NCBI RefSeq assembly: GCF_047654785.1
Contig: NZ_JASGKQ010000001.1
Coordinates: 372,001-436,000, forward strand
Source: Pelomonas sp047654785
Lineage (GTDB): Bacteria; Pseudomonadota; Gammaproteobacteria; Burkholderiales; Burkholderiaceae_C
Direction: 5' to 3'
DNA: 64,000 nucleotides
The notes under the pieces are model-generated. The model did no database searches. It saw only the letters and a list, made by a program, of their open reading frames with translations, and was not told the DNA's origin. How positions within the stretch are numbered: position 1 is the stretch's first letter; the number at the start of each line of letters is the position of its first letter. The position numbers were made by a program, and so were the translations under genes. This document shows, piece after piece, positions 32,706-40,500 of this stretch.

Positions 32706-34049
32706 TCATCCTCCCGGGCTGGATTTCGTCTCGTCGCTCAGATTCCTTCTGCCACCCGCCACGGCCAACGCCGGTTCGAGCAGCCATTCCCACACCTTGC
32801 GGCTGTCCTGCCGCACATCGGCATCCAGGCTCATGCCGGCCGCCAGCGGCGTGGGTTTTCCATAGGTCAGCACGGTCTGCCTGGGCAGGCCGACGGTGAT
32901 GCGGTACATCGGCTCGTTGGCCTGCGCCGCCGCCAGCAGCGCCTGCGCCTGGCCCGCCGGCAGGTCGGCTGGCGCGATCGGGCTGCGGCTCACGGCGAGC
33001 ACCCGCCCCTCGGCCATGCCGAACTTCTGGTACGGAAAGGCCGCATAGCGCAGCCACACGGCCTGGCCCGGCTGCACGAAGCCGGCCGTGCGGCTGGGGG
33101 CGTACAGTTCGGCCCGCAGCTCGGCTGGGTCGGCCCGGCCCGCCGCCTTCGCGGTCGGGACGAGGCTGGCCAGCGTCTGCCCGGCCTGCACGGACTGGCC
33201 CTGGCCCAGCGTCAGCGCGCTGACCCGGCCGGCCTGCGGCGCGGCCACCGTCAACCCATGGCGGCCATCGGCCTCGGTGGCCTCCTGGTCGAGCGCGGCG
33301 AGGCTGCGGTCCAGCTGGGCCAGGCCCGTCTGCGCCTGCGTGTGCAGCGTTTGGCGGTCGGCCTGCGCGGCTTGCAGGTCGCGCTGCAGCGCCTGCAGAT
33401 TGCGCTCGGCGTTGCGCTCGCGCAGCTGCAGGTCCAGCAACTCCTCCTGCTTCTGCTGCACCTGGGCGGGGGCGACGAAGCCGTCGCGGGCCAGTTGTTG
33501 CTGGCGCTCCAGCGTCTTGTGCCCGAGCTGTAGGCGCAGCCGGTGGGTGTCGAGCTCGGCCAGGGCCTGGCGCGCCTCGGCCTGCAGGCTTTGCAGGCGC
33601 TGGGCGAGCGTGTCCTGGCGCTGGCGCAGGCTCTGCTCGGTCAGGCGGCGCTCGGCCTGCAGGCTGGCGCGGCGGGCGGCCAGGGCCTGGGCGATCAGCA
33701 GTGCGGCGTCGCCCGCCGCCGTGATGCGCTCGCTCTTCAGGCGCAGCAGCGGCTGGCCGGCGAGCACCGGGTCGCCCTCCTGCACCAGCAGCTCGGCGAT
33801 GACGCCGGCCTGCGGGCTGCTGACGTGGATGAGCCCGCCGGCCGGCAGCAGCACGCCATGCACCGTGGCCTTGCGGGTGACGTCGCCCCAGCAGGCGAAG
33901 GCGACCAGCGCCGCGGCCATCGCCAGCGCGGCGCCGGTGACGAGCGTGAAGCCCAGCGGCCGGCCGATGCGGATGCCGCCCAGCCATTGCGCCTCGCGGG
34001 CCTGCAGGGCCTCGGGGCGGAACAGCGGGAGCGCGGGGGTGACGGTCAT
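32706..34049 (-). CDS. HlyD/CvaA-type periplasmic adaptor of a type I secretion system
   Basis: The 447-residue membrane fusion protein has a cytoplasmic N-terminus and one transmembrane helix (about 33-53, GFTLVTGAALAMAAALVAFA). A lipoyl half (VSSPQAGVIAELLVQEGDPV), a long alpha-helical hairpin rich in Q, L, R and E (about 110-270), the second lipoyl half (VAAPQAGRVSALTLGQGQSV) and a beta-barrel follow. This is the layout of adaptors that bridge C39 exporters to TolC. It is the first gene of the cluster, followed by precursor 2 after 58 bases. A decayed duplicate of its 3' end lies at 30007-30110. Composition is host-like. Confidence 0.9.
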   Translation of the reverse strand: MTVTPALPLFRPEALQAREAQWLGGIRIGRPLGFTLVTGAALAMAAALVAFACWGDVTRKATVHGVLLPAGGLIHVSSPQAGVIAELLVQEGDPVLAGQPLLRLKSERITAAGDAALLIAQALAARRASLQAERRLTEQSLRQRQDTLAQRLQSLQAEARQALAELDTHRLRLQLGHKTLERQQQLARDGFVAPAQVQQKQEELLDLQLRERNAERNLQALQRDLQAAQADRQTLHTQAQTGLAQLDRSLAALDQEATEADGRHGLTVAAPQAGRVSALTLGQGQSVQAGQTLASLVPTAKAAGRADPAELRAELYAPSRTAGFVQPGQAVWLRYAAFPYQKFGMAEGRVLAVSRSPIAPADLPAGQAQALLAAAQANEPMYRITVGLPRQTVLTYGKPTPLAAGMSLDADVRQDSRKVWEWLLEPALAVAGGRRNLSDETKSSPGG

Positions 34050-34437
34050 GGGGCGTCTGGGAGGGGCGGTGCGAGTCCTCGGTGGCTCGACATCGCTGGG
34101 CCGGATTGTTTCGATTGCTTACCGGCGATCCAGCCCCGTGGCGTGGGGCGCCAGGGCCGTGCTCCCCGTGGCAAGGCGCGCGCGTGCCACATCCGGCGCG
34201 CAGGATTCCTGCAAAAGCGCAGCGTTTCGGCCGGTTTTCTGCAGGAATCCTGCGTTGGCGGCGCCCTGCGCGCGCATGCATCGCGGGTAAACACCTGGCC
34301 GCCGGAGGGGAGTGTCCCCTGGAGCGATGGGGGCATAACCGCTGCTCATGTGGTGCCGCCGCATCGTTTGACGGCGCCGGGCACCGCCGCGCAGGCCCGC
34401 CCGAGGGGGCGGTGGCGGCCGCCGATAATCCCGCCCC
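34050..34437. other. Divergent intergenic region with a 14-bp inverted repeat
   Basis: This 388-base gap between the adaptor gene (- strand) and the acyltransferase (+ strand) should hold both promoters. Its clearest structure is a 14-bp perfect inverted repeat, CGCAGGATTCCTGC at 34199-34212 and GCAGGAATCCTGCG at 34241-34254. The arms enclose AAAA/TTTT and GC-rich inner bases. Each arm is itself nearly palindromic around AGGAATCCT/AGGATTCCT. It could be a regulator site or a long hairpin. No gene is supported here. Confidence 0.55.
34424..34429 (+). promoter_or_regulatory. Probable -10 box of plsC, leaderless start
   Basis: GATAAT at 34424-34429, in the context CCGATAATCCCGCCCC, ends eight bases before the acyltransferase ATG. 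Transcription would start at about the A of the ATG. The same motif context is found before lpxC and dusB. Confidence 0.45.
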
Positions 34438-35088
34438 ATGACGCTCGCCGCCTTCACCGGCCAGTTGCTCGCCTTCGTCGCCCGGCTCATCACGGGGGCG
34501 CAGGGCCACTGGAAGGGCTGCCCGCCAAAAGCCGAGCAGCGCATCTACATCGCCAACCACCAGAGCCATTTCGACCTCGTGCTGATCTGGGCCGCGTTCC
34601 CGCATGAGCTGCGGGCCTCGACCCGCGCCATCGCCGCGCGCGACTACTGGACGACCAGCGCCCTCAAGCGCTGGCTGACCACCGAGGTCTTCAACGCGAT
34701 CTACGTCAGCCGCAGCCGCGCCACGCCCGACGAGGACCCGCTGGAGCCGCTGGTGGAGGCGCTGCAGCACGGCGACTCGCTGGTCATCTTTCCGGAGGGC
34801 ACGCGCTCCAGCAAGGGCAATCCGCAGCCGTTCAAGAGCGGCATCTACCACCTGGCCGAGCAGTTCCCGCACGTGCCCATCATCCCGACCTGGATCGACA
34901 ACGTGCAGCGCGTGATGCCCAAGGGCGAGGTCGTGCCGGTGCCCATCCTGTGCACGGTGACCTTCGGCGCGCCGCTGCAGCTGCAGCCCGGCGAGAGCAA
35001 GGCCGACTTCCTGTGCCGCGCCCGCGAGGCGGTCATGGAGCAGCGGCCCGATCCCGAGTCGCTGGGCCGCGAGGGCGGGGAGGACTGA
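34438..35088 (+). CDS. plsC: 1-acyl-sn-glycerol-3-phosphate acyltransferase (PlsC family)
   Basis: The 216-residue membrane-associated enzyme transfers an acyl chain to lysophosphatidate. Catalytic motif I is NHQSHFD (NHxxxxD), and the acceptor-binding motif is IFPEGTRSSKGNPQPFKSG. The conserved PIIPTWIDN segment is also present. Its stop overlaps the next gene's ATG (TGATG); since that gene encodes a CdsA-like CDP-DAG synthetase, the pair makes phosphatidate and then activates it. Confidence 0.9.
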   Translation: MTLAAFTGQLLAFVARLITGAQGHWKGCPPKAEQRIYIANHQSHFDLVLIWAAFPHELRASTRAIAARDYWTTSALKRWLTTEVFNAIYVSRSRATPDEDPLEPLVEALQHGDSLVIFPEGTRSSKGNPQPFKSGIYHLAEQFPHVPIIPTWIDNVQRVMPKGEVVPVPILCTVTFGAPLQLQPGESKADFLCRAREAVMEQRPDPESLGREGGED

Positions 35089-36086
35089 TGCGCTGGCTGA
35101 AATCCCTGACGGCCAGCGAGCAGGTGGCGCTGCTGTTCGTCGTGCTGTTCGGCCTGCTGATGCTGCTGACGGTGGGGCTGTTCCTGAACTCGCTGCGCGA
35201 GCGTGGCGACGAGGCCGCCCGCCGCGCGTCGCAGTTGACCTGGGCGCGCGTGCGCCGCGACCTGCGCGCCGCGTGGTTCGGCGGCTGCATGTTCTGGGTC
35301 GCGTGGATCTCCGGGCCACTGGGCGCGACGCTGCTGTTCGCGCTGTTCTCCTTCCTGGCGCTGCGCGAGTTCATCACGCTGGTCCACACGCAGCGCAGCG
35401 ACCACCGCACGCTGCTCGTCGCCTTCTTCGTGCTGCTGCCGGTGCAGTACATGATCTGCGGCACGCGCTTCTTCGACCTGTTCACGGTGTTCCTGCCGGT
35501 CTACGGCTTCCTCGCGCTGCCCATCGTCAGCGCGTTCGCCGACGACCCGCGCCGCTACCTGGAGCGCAACGCCAAGATCCAGTGGGGCGTGATGGTGTGC
35601 GTGTACGGCCTGTCGCACGCGCCCGCGCTGTTGCTGCTGGACTTCCCCGGCTACACCGGCCGCGGCGCCTTCCTGCTGTTCTTCCTGGTCATGGTGGTGG
35701 CGGCGTCGCAGATCGCGCAGGAGATCGCCACGCGCACGCTGCGCCGCCGGCCGGTGGCGCGGCGCATCAGCCGCAGCTTCTCGATGCGCGCCTGGTGGAT
35801 CGGCACGCTGACCGGCGCGGCCGCGGGCGGGCTGCTGTTCTGGATCACGCCGTTCAAGGCCGGCCAGGCGCTGGCCATGGCCTTCATCACCGCCGCCGCG
35901 GCGGGCTTCGGCGGCCTGGTGATGAAGGCGCTGAAGAAGGACGCCGGCGTGCTCTATTGGGGCAACCGCAGCTCCATCACCGGCGCCGTGGGCCTGCTGG
36001 ACCGCATCGCCATGCTGTGCTTCGCCGCGCCGGTGTTCTTCCATTCGGTGCGCTGGTATTTCCGGCTGCCGCTGGGGTTCCAGTGA
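35088..36086 (+). CDS. CdsA-like phosphatidate cytidylyltransferase
   Basis: The 332-residue protein has about eight transmembrane helices and CdsA-family features, notably the C-terminal region LKKDAGVLYWGNRSSITGAVGLLDRIAMLCFAAPVF, which corresponds to the K(R)..D.K..G...PGHGG...D..... signature of CDP-diglyceride synthetases, here in a variant form. It would convert phosphatidate plus CTP to CDP-diacylglycerol. This branch is usually a second CdsA homologue next to a PlsC gene. The start is fixed by the TGATG overlap at 35088; its stop overlaps ruvC. Confidence 0.82.
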   Translation: MRWLKSLTASEQVALLFVVLFGLLMLLTVGLFLNSLRERGDEAARRASQLTWARVRRDLRAAWFGGCMFWVAWISGPLGATLLFALFSFLALREFITLVHTQRSDHRTLLVAFFVLLPVQYMICGTRFFDLFTVFLPVYGFLALPIVSAFADDPRRYLERNAKIQWGVMVCVYGLSHAPALLLLDFPGYTGRGAFLLFFLVMVVAASQIAQEIATRTLRRRPVARRISRSFSMRAWWIGTLTGAAAGGLLFWITPFKAGQALAMAFITAAAAGFGGLVMKALKKDAGVLYWGNRSSITGAVGLLDRIAMLCFAAPVFFHSVRWYFRLPLGFQ

Positions 36087-36631
36087 GGATCCTGGGCATC
36101 GACCCCGGCCTGCAGACGACCGGCTTCGGCGTCATCGACGCGGACGGCCCGCGGCTGGCCTACGTGGCCAGCGGCACCATCAAGACCAGCGGCGTCGCCG
36201 CGGGCGAGCTGCCGGCGCGGCTGAAGATCCTGTTCGACGGCATCCGCGAGGTCGCCGCGCGCTACCAGCCGCAGTGCGCGGCGGTGGAGATCGTGTTCGT
36301 CAACGTGAACCCGCAGTCCTCGCTGCTGCTGGGCCAGGCGCGCGGCGCGGCGGTCACGGCGCTGGTGTCGGCCGACCTGCCGGTCAGCGAGTACACGGCG
36401 GTGCAGATGAAGAAGGCGGTGGCCGGCCACGGCCAGGCCAGGAAGGAGCAGGTGCAGCTCATGGTGCAGCGCCTGCTGGCCCTGCCCGGCGTGCCCGGCA
36501 AGGACGCCGCCGACGCGCTGGGCCTGGCCATCATGCACGCGCATGCGCGCGTCAGCTTCGAGGCCATGAGCCGCAGCACCACGCTGCAGCGGCGGCAGCA
36601 TGCGCAGTTCAAGGGCGGGCGGACGTATTGA
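36083..36631 (+). CDS. ruvC: Holliday junction resolvase RuvC
   Basis: RuvC is the endonuclease that cuts Holliday junctions with RuvAB. The 182-residue protein carries the four acidic catalytic residues in the expected places: Asp7 (ILGIDPGLQTTGFG), Glu69 (AAVEIVFVNVNPQSSL), and Asp141 and Asp144 (GKDAADALGLA). The start is the GTG at 36083, overlapping the CdsA-like stop. ruvA and ruvB are not adjacent. Two large hairpins follow in the convergent gap. Confidence 0.95.
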   Translation: MRILGIDPGLQTTGFGVIDADGPRLAYVASGTIKTSGVAAGELPARLKILFDGIREVAARYQPQCAAVEIVFVNVNPQSSLLLGQARGAAVTALVSADLPVSEYTAVQMKKAVAGHGQARKEQVQLMVQRLLALPGVPGKDAADALGLAIMHAHARVSFEAMSRSTTLQRRQHAQFKGGRTY

Positions 36632-36675
36632 AAGAGGCGGCGTTTTTTGCGCTGGTTCTGATGGGGGGGCGGGGC

Positions 36676-36770
36676 GCAGGAGGGCGGGTGGCCCTGATGC
36701 TCCGTGTCCCCCGGGCCGGCAAGCCGGCCCTCCTCCTTTACCTGCGCATCAGGGCCACCCGCCCTCCTGC
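36676..36770. repeat. Hairpin element A: 25-bp perfect inverted repeat around a 45-base core
   Basis: The arms 36676-36700 and 36746-36770 are perfect inverted complements over 25 bp (left arm begins GCAGGAGGGCGGGTGGCCCT). The enclosed core 36701-36745 begins TCCGTGTCCCCCGGGCCG, has its own small palindrome GGGCCGGCAAGCCGGCCC and ends CTCCTCCTTTACCTGC. The same core, inverted and with different arms, recurs at 36843-36886. The element lies between ruvC and the PEP-CTERM gene, which converge. Confidence 0.9.
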
Positions 36771-36814
36771 TTCTCGTTGCGCTCGGTGTTTGCCGCGACA
36801 ACCGGCTGGTGGAA

Positions 36815-36914
36815 GCGCCGGGATGCGGGGGTGGGCAATTGCGCAGGTCAAGGAGGAGGGCCGCGCAGCGGCCCGGGGGACACGGAGCAATTGCCCACCC
36901 CCGCGTCCCGGCGC
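36815..36914. repeat. Hairpin element B: 28-bp inverted repeat around the same core, inverted
   Basis: The arms 36815-36842 and 36887-36914 pair over 28 bp with one G-T position (left arm begins GCGCCGGGATGCGGGGGTGG). The core 36843-36886 is the reverse complement of the core of element A except for the small inner loop and one other base. The arm sequence differs from that of element A apart from a GGGTGG block, yet the two arms still match each other. The remaining bases of this 364-base gap (36632-36995) hold no gene that I can support. Confidence 0.9.
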
Positions 36915-36950
36915 CCAGCCCGGTCTTCGCGGCAGTGATCCAATGCCAAC

Positions 36951-36977
36951 GAAAAACGGCCCGCCGAAGCGGGCCGT
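36951..36977 (-). terminator. Rho-independent terminator of the PEP-CTERM gene
   Basis: Read on the - strand, a 9-bp stem (ACGGCCCGC/GCGGGCCGT with a 4-base loop, 36956-36977) is followed by TTTTTC. It lies 18 bases after the stop of the PEP-CTERM gene. Confidence 0.88.
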
Positions 36978-36995
36978 CTCATGCAGGCGCGGCGC

Positions 36996-37493
36996 TCAGG
37001 CCTTGCGGCGGCGGGCCATCCAGCCGACCAGGCCCAGGCCGCCGATCATCAGCGCGTAGGTTCCGGGCTCCGGCACGGCGGAGACGCTGTACAGGCCGCT
37101 GCTGGCCGTCGGCGTCGGCTCGCCGTCCAGCAGGGGCTGGTAGCTCAGGAAGGCGTCGCTGGCGTCGGCGCTGCCGGAGACCATCACGAGCTGATGGGCG
37201 CCGTCCTCGAAGAGGTAGTTCAGGCCCAGGAACACACCGTCGGCGTAGTCGGCCGTGGCCGAGGCATTCAGCGTGTAGTTCACGGCGCTGAAGCTCAGCG
37301 TGAAGGCGCTCAGCTCGATCTGCTCGAACGCGGCGCCGGTCACGAGCGACGGGTCGTAGCTGTAGCTGCCGCCGAAGGTCTGGCCCGCCAGCGGGCCGGC
37401 ATCGATCAGGCCGCTGAAGTTGAAGGTGTCGGCATGGGCCGCCGTGGCGGCGATCAGCGCCGCGGCGGCGATCAGGTGGGGGCGGAATTTCAT
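36996..37493 (-). CDS. PEP-CTERM sorting-signal protein
   Basis: The 165-residue exported protein has a signal peptide (KFRPHLIAAAALIAATAAHA), a beta-rich middle part and a C-terminal PEP-CTERM tripartite signal: VPEPGT, a hydrophobic helix (YALMIGGLGLVGWM) and the basic tail ARRRKA. Such proteins are processed by exosortase (EpsH/XrtA) and usually associate with exopolysaccharide; no exosortase is in this window. It lies 59 bases downstream of the nuclease gene and may share its transcript; that gap has the tandem bases GGAGATCTTGGAGATCTTGG on the + strand. Confidence 0.88.
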   Translation of the reverse strand: MKFRPHLIAAAALIAATAAHADTFNFSGLIDAGPLAGQTFGGSYSYDPSLVTGAAFEQIELSAFTLSFSAVNYTLNASATADYADGVFLGLNYLFEDGAHQLVMVSGSADASDAFLSYQPLLDGEPTPTASSGLYSVSAVPEPGTYALMIGGLGLVGWMARRRKA

Positions 37494-37552
37494 GGTGTTG
37501 CGGTCCTTGGGGGAGATCTTGGAGATCTTGGAGAGCCTGGCGATCCGGGCGT

Positions 37553-40500
37553 TCAGAACTTGAAGGAGGCGGCGTCGATCGCGCCGCAGCTCACGTTCTT
37601 GAGCTTGGCGACCGGGCGCGACGCCGCCGGGCCGGCGGCGCCATCCGGGTCGTAGCCGATCAGGGCGCCGTCGGCCTGCTGCTTGCAGCTGACGTGGCCG
37701 GTGGCCAGCGGCGCGCCGCTGGCGATGCCCACGTTGCGCAGCAGGTCGGTGAAGACCAGCAGGTCCACGCCCGGCTTGAAGTCGGTGATCGTGTCCAGGC
37801 CGTCGGCGCCGGTGCGGTAGACGAACTGGTCGCGGCCGCCGTTGCCGGTCAGCGTGTCGCGGCCCAGGCCGCCTTCGATGAGGTCGTCGCCCGGCGTGCC
37901 GACCAGGGTGTCGCTGCCGTTGCCGCCCTTGATCGTCTTGACCAGGTTCAGGCCGATCAGCATCGGGTCGTGGTCGGACGCGCGGAACACGCTGGGCTGG
38001 TACCAGTCGTTGCCGGTGGCCTTGTCCTCCAGGTTGTAGTCGGTCCACTCCGGCTCGTCGGCGTTGATGTGCCAGCTGGTGGCGCCCACCACCTTGGCCG
38101 CCACGCCGGCGGTGCCCAGGCCGTGGTCCAGGCGGCCGGCGCCGGCGTCGAACACATAGCTGTAGTCGGCCGGGTCGAATTTGCCGATGAGATCCACCAG
38201 GCCGCCGGCGGTCAGCAGCTCGATGGGGTCTTCCTTGGCGTAGGCGTTGAAGTCGCCGACCAGGATGAGGTTGTCGGTCTGCGCCGCGGCCCTGACGGTG
38301 GGCAGCCAGGCCAGCAGGCGCTGGGCCTGCTCCTTGCGGCTCTGGTTGTTGCAGCCCTGCAGGTCGCCCCGGTCGGCGTTCAGGCCGGTGCCGCAACTGC
38401 CCTTGGACTTCAGGTGGTTCACGACGACGGCGAACTTCTCGCCGTTCGGCGCGACGAAGCCCTGCGCGAAGGTCGGGCGGTTGTTGACGCCGTGGGTGTC
38501 GGACATCGACGCGCCCACCAGGTCCAGCCGGCCGGGCTTGTAGATCATCGCGACGCGGATGGCGTCCGTGCCCGTGCCGGCGGCCGGCAGCGGCACGGCG
38601 GCGTAGGCGTTGGCGCCCAGCGCGGCGTTCAGGCCGTTCACCAGGTCCTGCACGGCGAAGTTGCTGCCGCCGTTCTGGATCTCCATCAGGCCCACCACGT
38701 CGGCGTTCAGGCCCTGCAGCATGCCGAGGATCTTGACGCGCTGGCGGTTGAACTCGGCCAGCGAGTTCGCGCCGCGGCAGTTGCTGCCGCAGCTGGGGCT
38801 GCCGGGGACGAAGGCGCCGCCGCTGCCGCTGGTGAAGTAGTTCAGCACGTTGGCGCTGGCCACGCGGAGGTTGCCGCCGACGGCCGGCGGCGCGGCCGGG
38901 CGCGGCGCGGGGCGCGCGAACACCGGCGGCACGGCCGGGTGGATCTTGTACGACAGCGGGCCGCTGGCCGAGTCGGTGGCCGGGCCGTAGTCGATCACGC
39001 CGGTCACGCCGTCCACGGTGTCGCCGGCGCGCACGGTGCCGTCCTGCCACAGGTAGGGCGTGGGGCTGGGGAACTTGGCGGCGCTGCCGTCGTCCAGCAC
39101 GATGCTGCGGGCCAGGTTGGCGGCCTGCAGCGCGTTGGCGGCGGGGCCGGGGCGCTCGACGTTGGTGGGCGTCAGCGTGCGGCCGCCGGCCGACAGCGTC
39201 AGCTGGCCCCAGCTGCCGACGTAGGCGGTCTGGTTGACGGTCAGCGTGTCGGTGATGCGCACCCGCATGCCCTCGAAGCGCTCCATGTCGGCCTCGACCG
39301 GGCTGCCCAGGCTGGCGAGGCTGATCTCGACCGGCTGCGGCAGCTGGTGGCCCTGGCTCAGCACGGTCACCGCGTGCACGCCGCTGAGCTCCGTCAGCGG
39401 GTTGGCCTGGCTGGCCGCGCTGCTGGACACCGAGTACTCCTGCACCTTGGCGGTGACGGTCGCGCGGTCGCCCACGGCCACCGTCGGTGCGCCGCCGGTG
39501 AAGACGAAGATGCCGTCGGACGTGGCCGGGTCGTTGTCGCCCAGCGGGTCCTGCAGGTAGAAGCCGTTGCTGACGAGCTGGGTGACGATGCCGGTGGTGG
39601 TCACGCTGTCGCCGTCCATCGGGCTCTTCGCGCCCGAGCCCTGGATGGCCGGGATGGTGGCGACGCGGCTGACCGACAGCTTGAAGGTGCAGCTGGCGGT
39701 CTGGCCATGCTCGTTGTCCCACTTCAGGCCGAGGGCGTGGTTGCCCGCGGCCAGCGTGTTCGACACCTCGAAGGCCTGTGTGGCCGCCACGTCGCTGTCG
39801 CTGGAGGCGGTGAAGGCGCCCAGCGCCACGCCCGCCGGCAGGCTGCCGACGACGGTGGCGGCGGTGACGCGGCTGTCGGCGTCCCGGGCGCCGACGGTGA
39901 AGCTGGCCGCCGTGCCGCCGACGGTGATCTGGTCGGGGCAGGCCGGCACGATGGGCGCGCCGCTGCCGCCGCCATCGCCGCAGGTCACGAAGGCGCTGGC
40001 CTTGTTGCGGGGCGCGGGGGCGCCGGTGGCGAAGTCGGCGGCGTTGTCGTCGCTGTCGGTGCAGCCGCTGGCGGCGCGGAACACGGCCAGCGCGGCGGAG
40101 GGCGCGGGCGTGGCGCCCGAGCCTTCGAAGAAGTTGGCGCTGCCGAAGCCCACCAGGTCCTCGACCTGGGCCAACTGCCCGGCGGAGCAGGCGCTGCTGC
40201 CGCCGTTGCAGCCCAGCGAGGTCGTCTGCCTGACCAGCGCGACCTTGCCGGACGCCGCGGCCATGCTGATCGAGCCGGTGGCGTCGGGCGTCGGCAGCGC
40301 GGCGCCGTTCGAGCCGCCGGCCAGGCGGATCAGATAGAACTGGCCGGGCTCCAGCGACCCGGACAGCGCCACCAGGTTGCCGCTGGCGCCCAGCGCGCCG
40401 GTGCCGGTGGCGCTGGTGTACTGCAGCGACCAGCCCGCCAGATCGACCGTGCTGTTGCTGCGGTTGTGCAGCTCGACGTAGTCATGCGTCAGCACGGCGC

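Noticed and set aside
36632..36995. Considered as a CRISPR or short coding region because of repeated blocks
   Set aside because: There are only two units, in inverted orientation with unique self-complementary arms, and no spacers or cas genes; frames across it are not protein-like.
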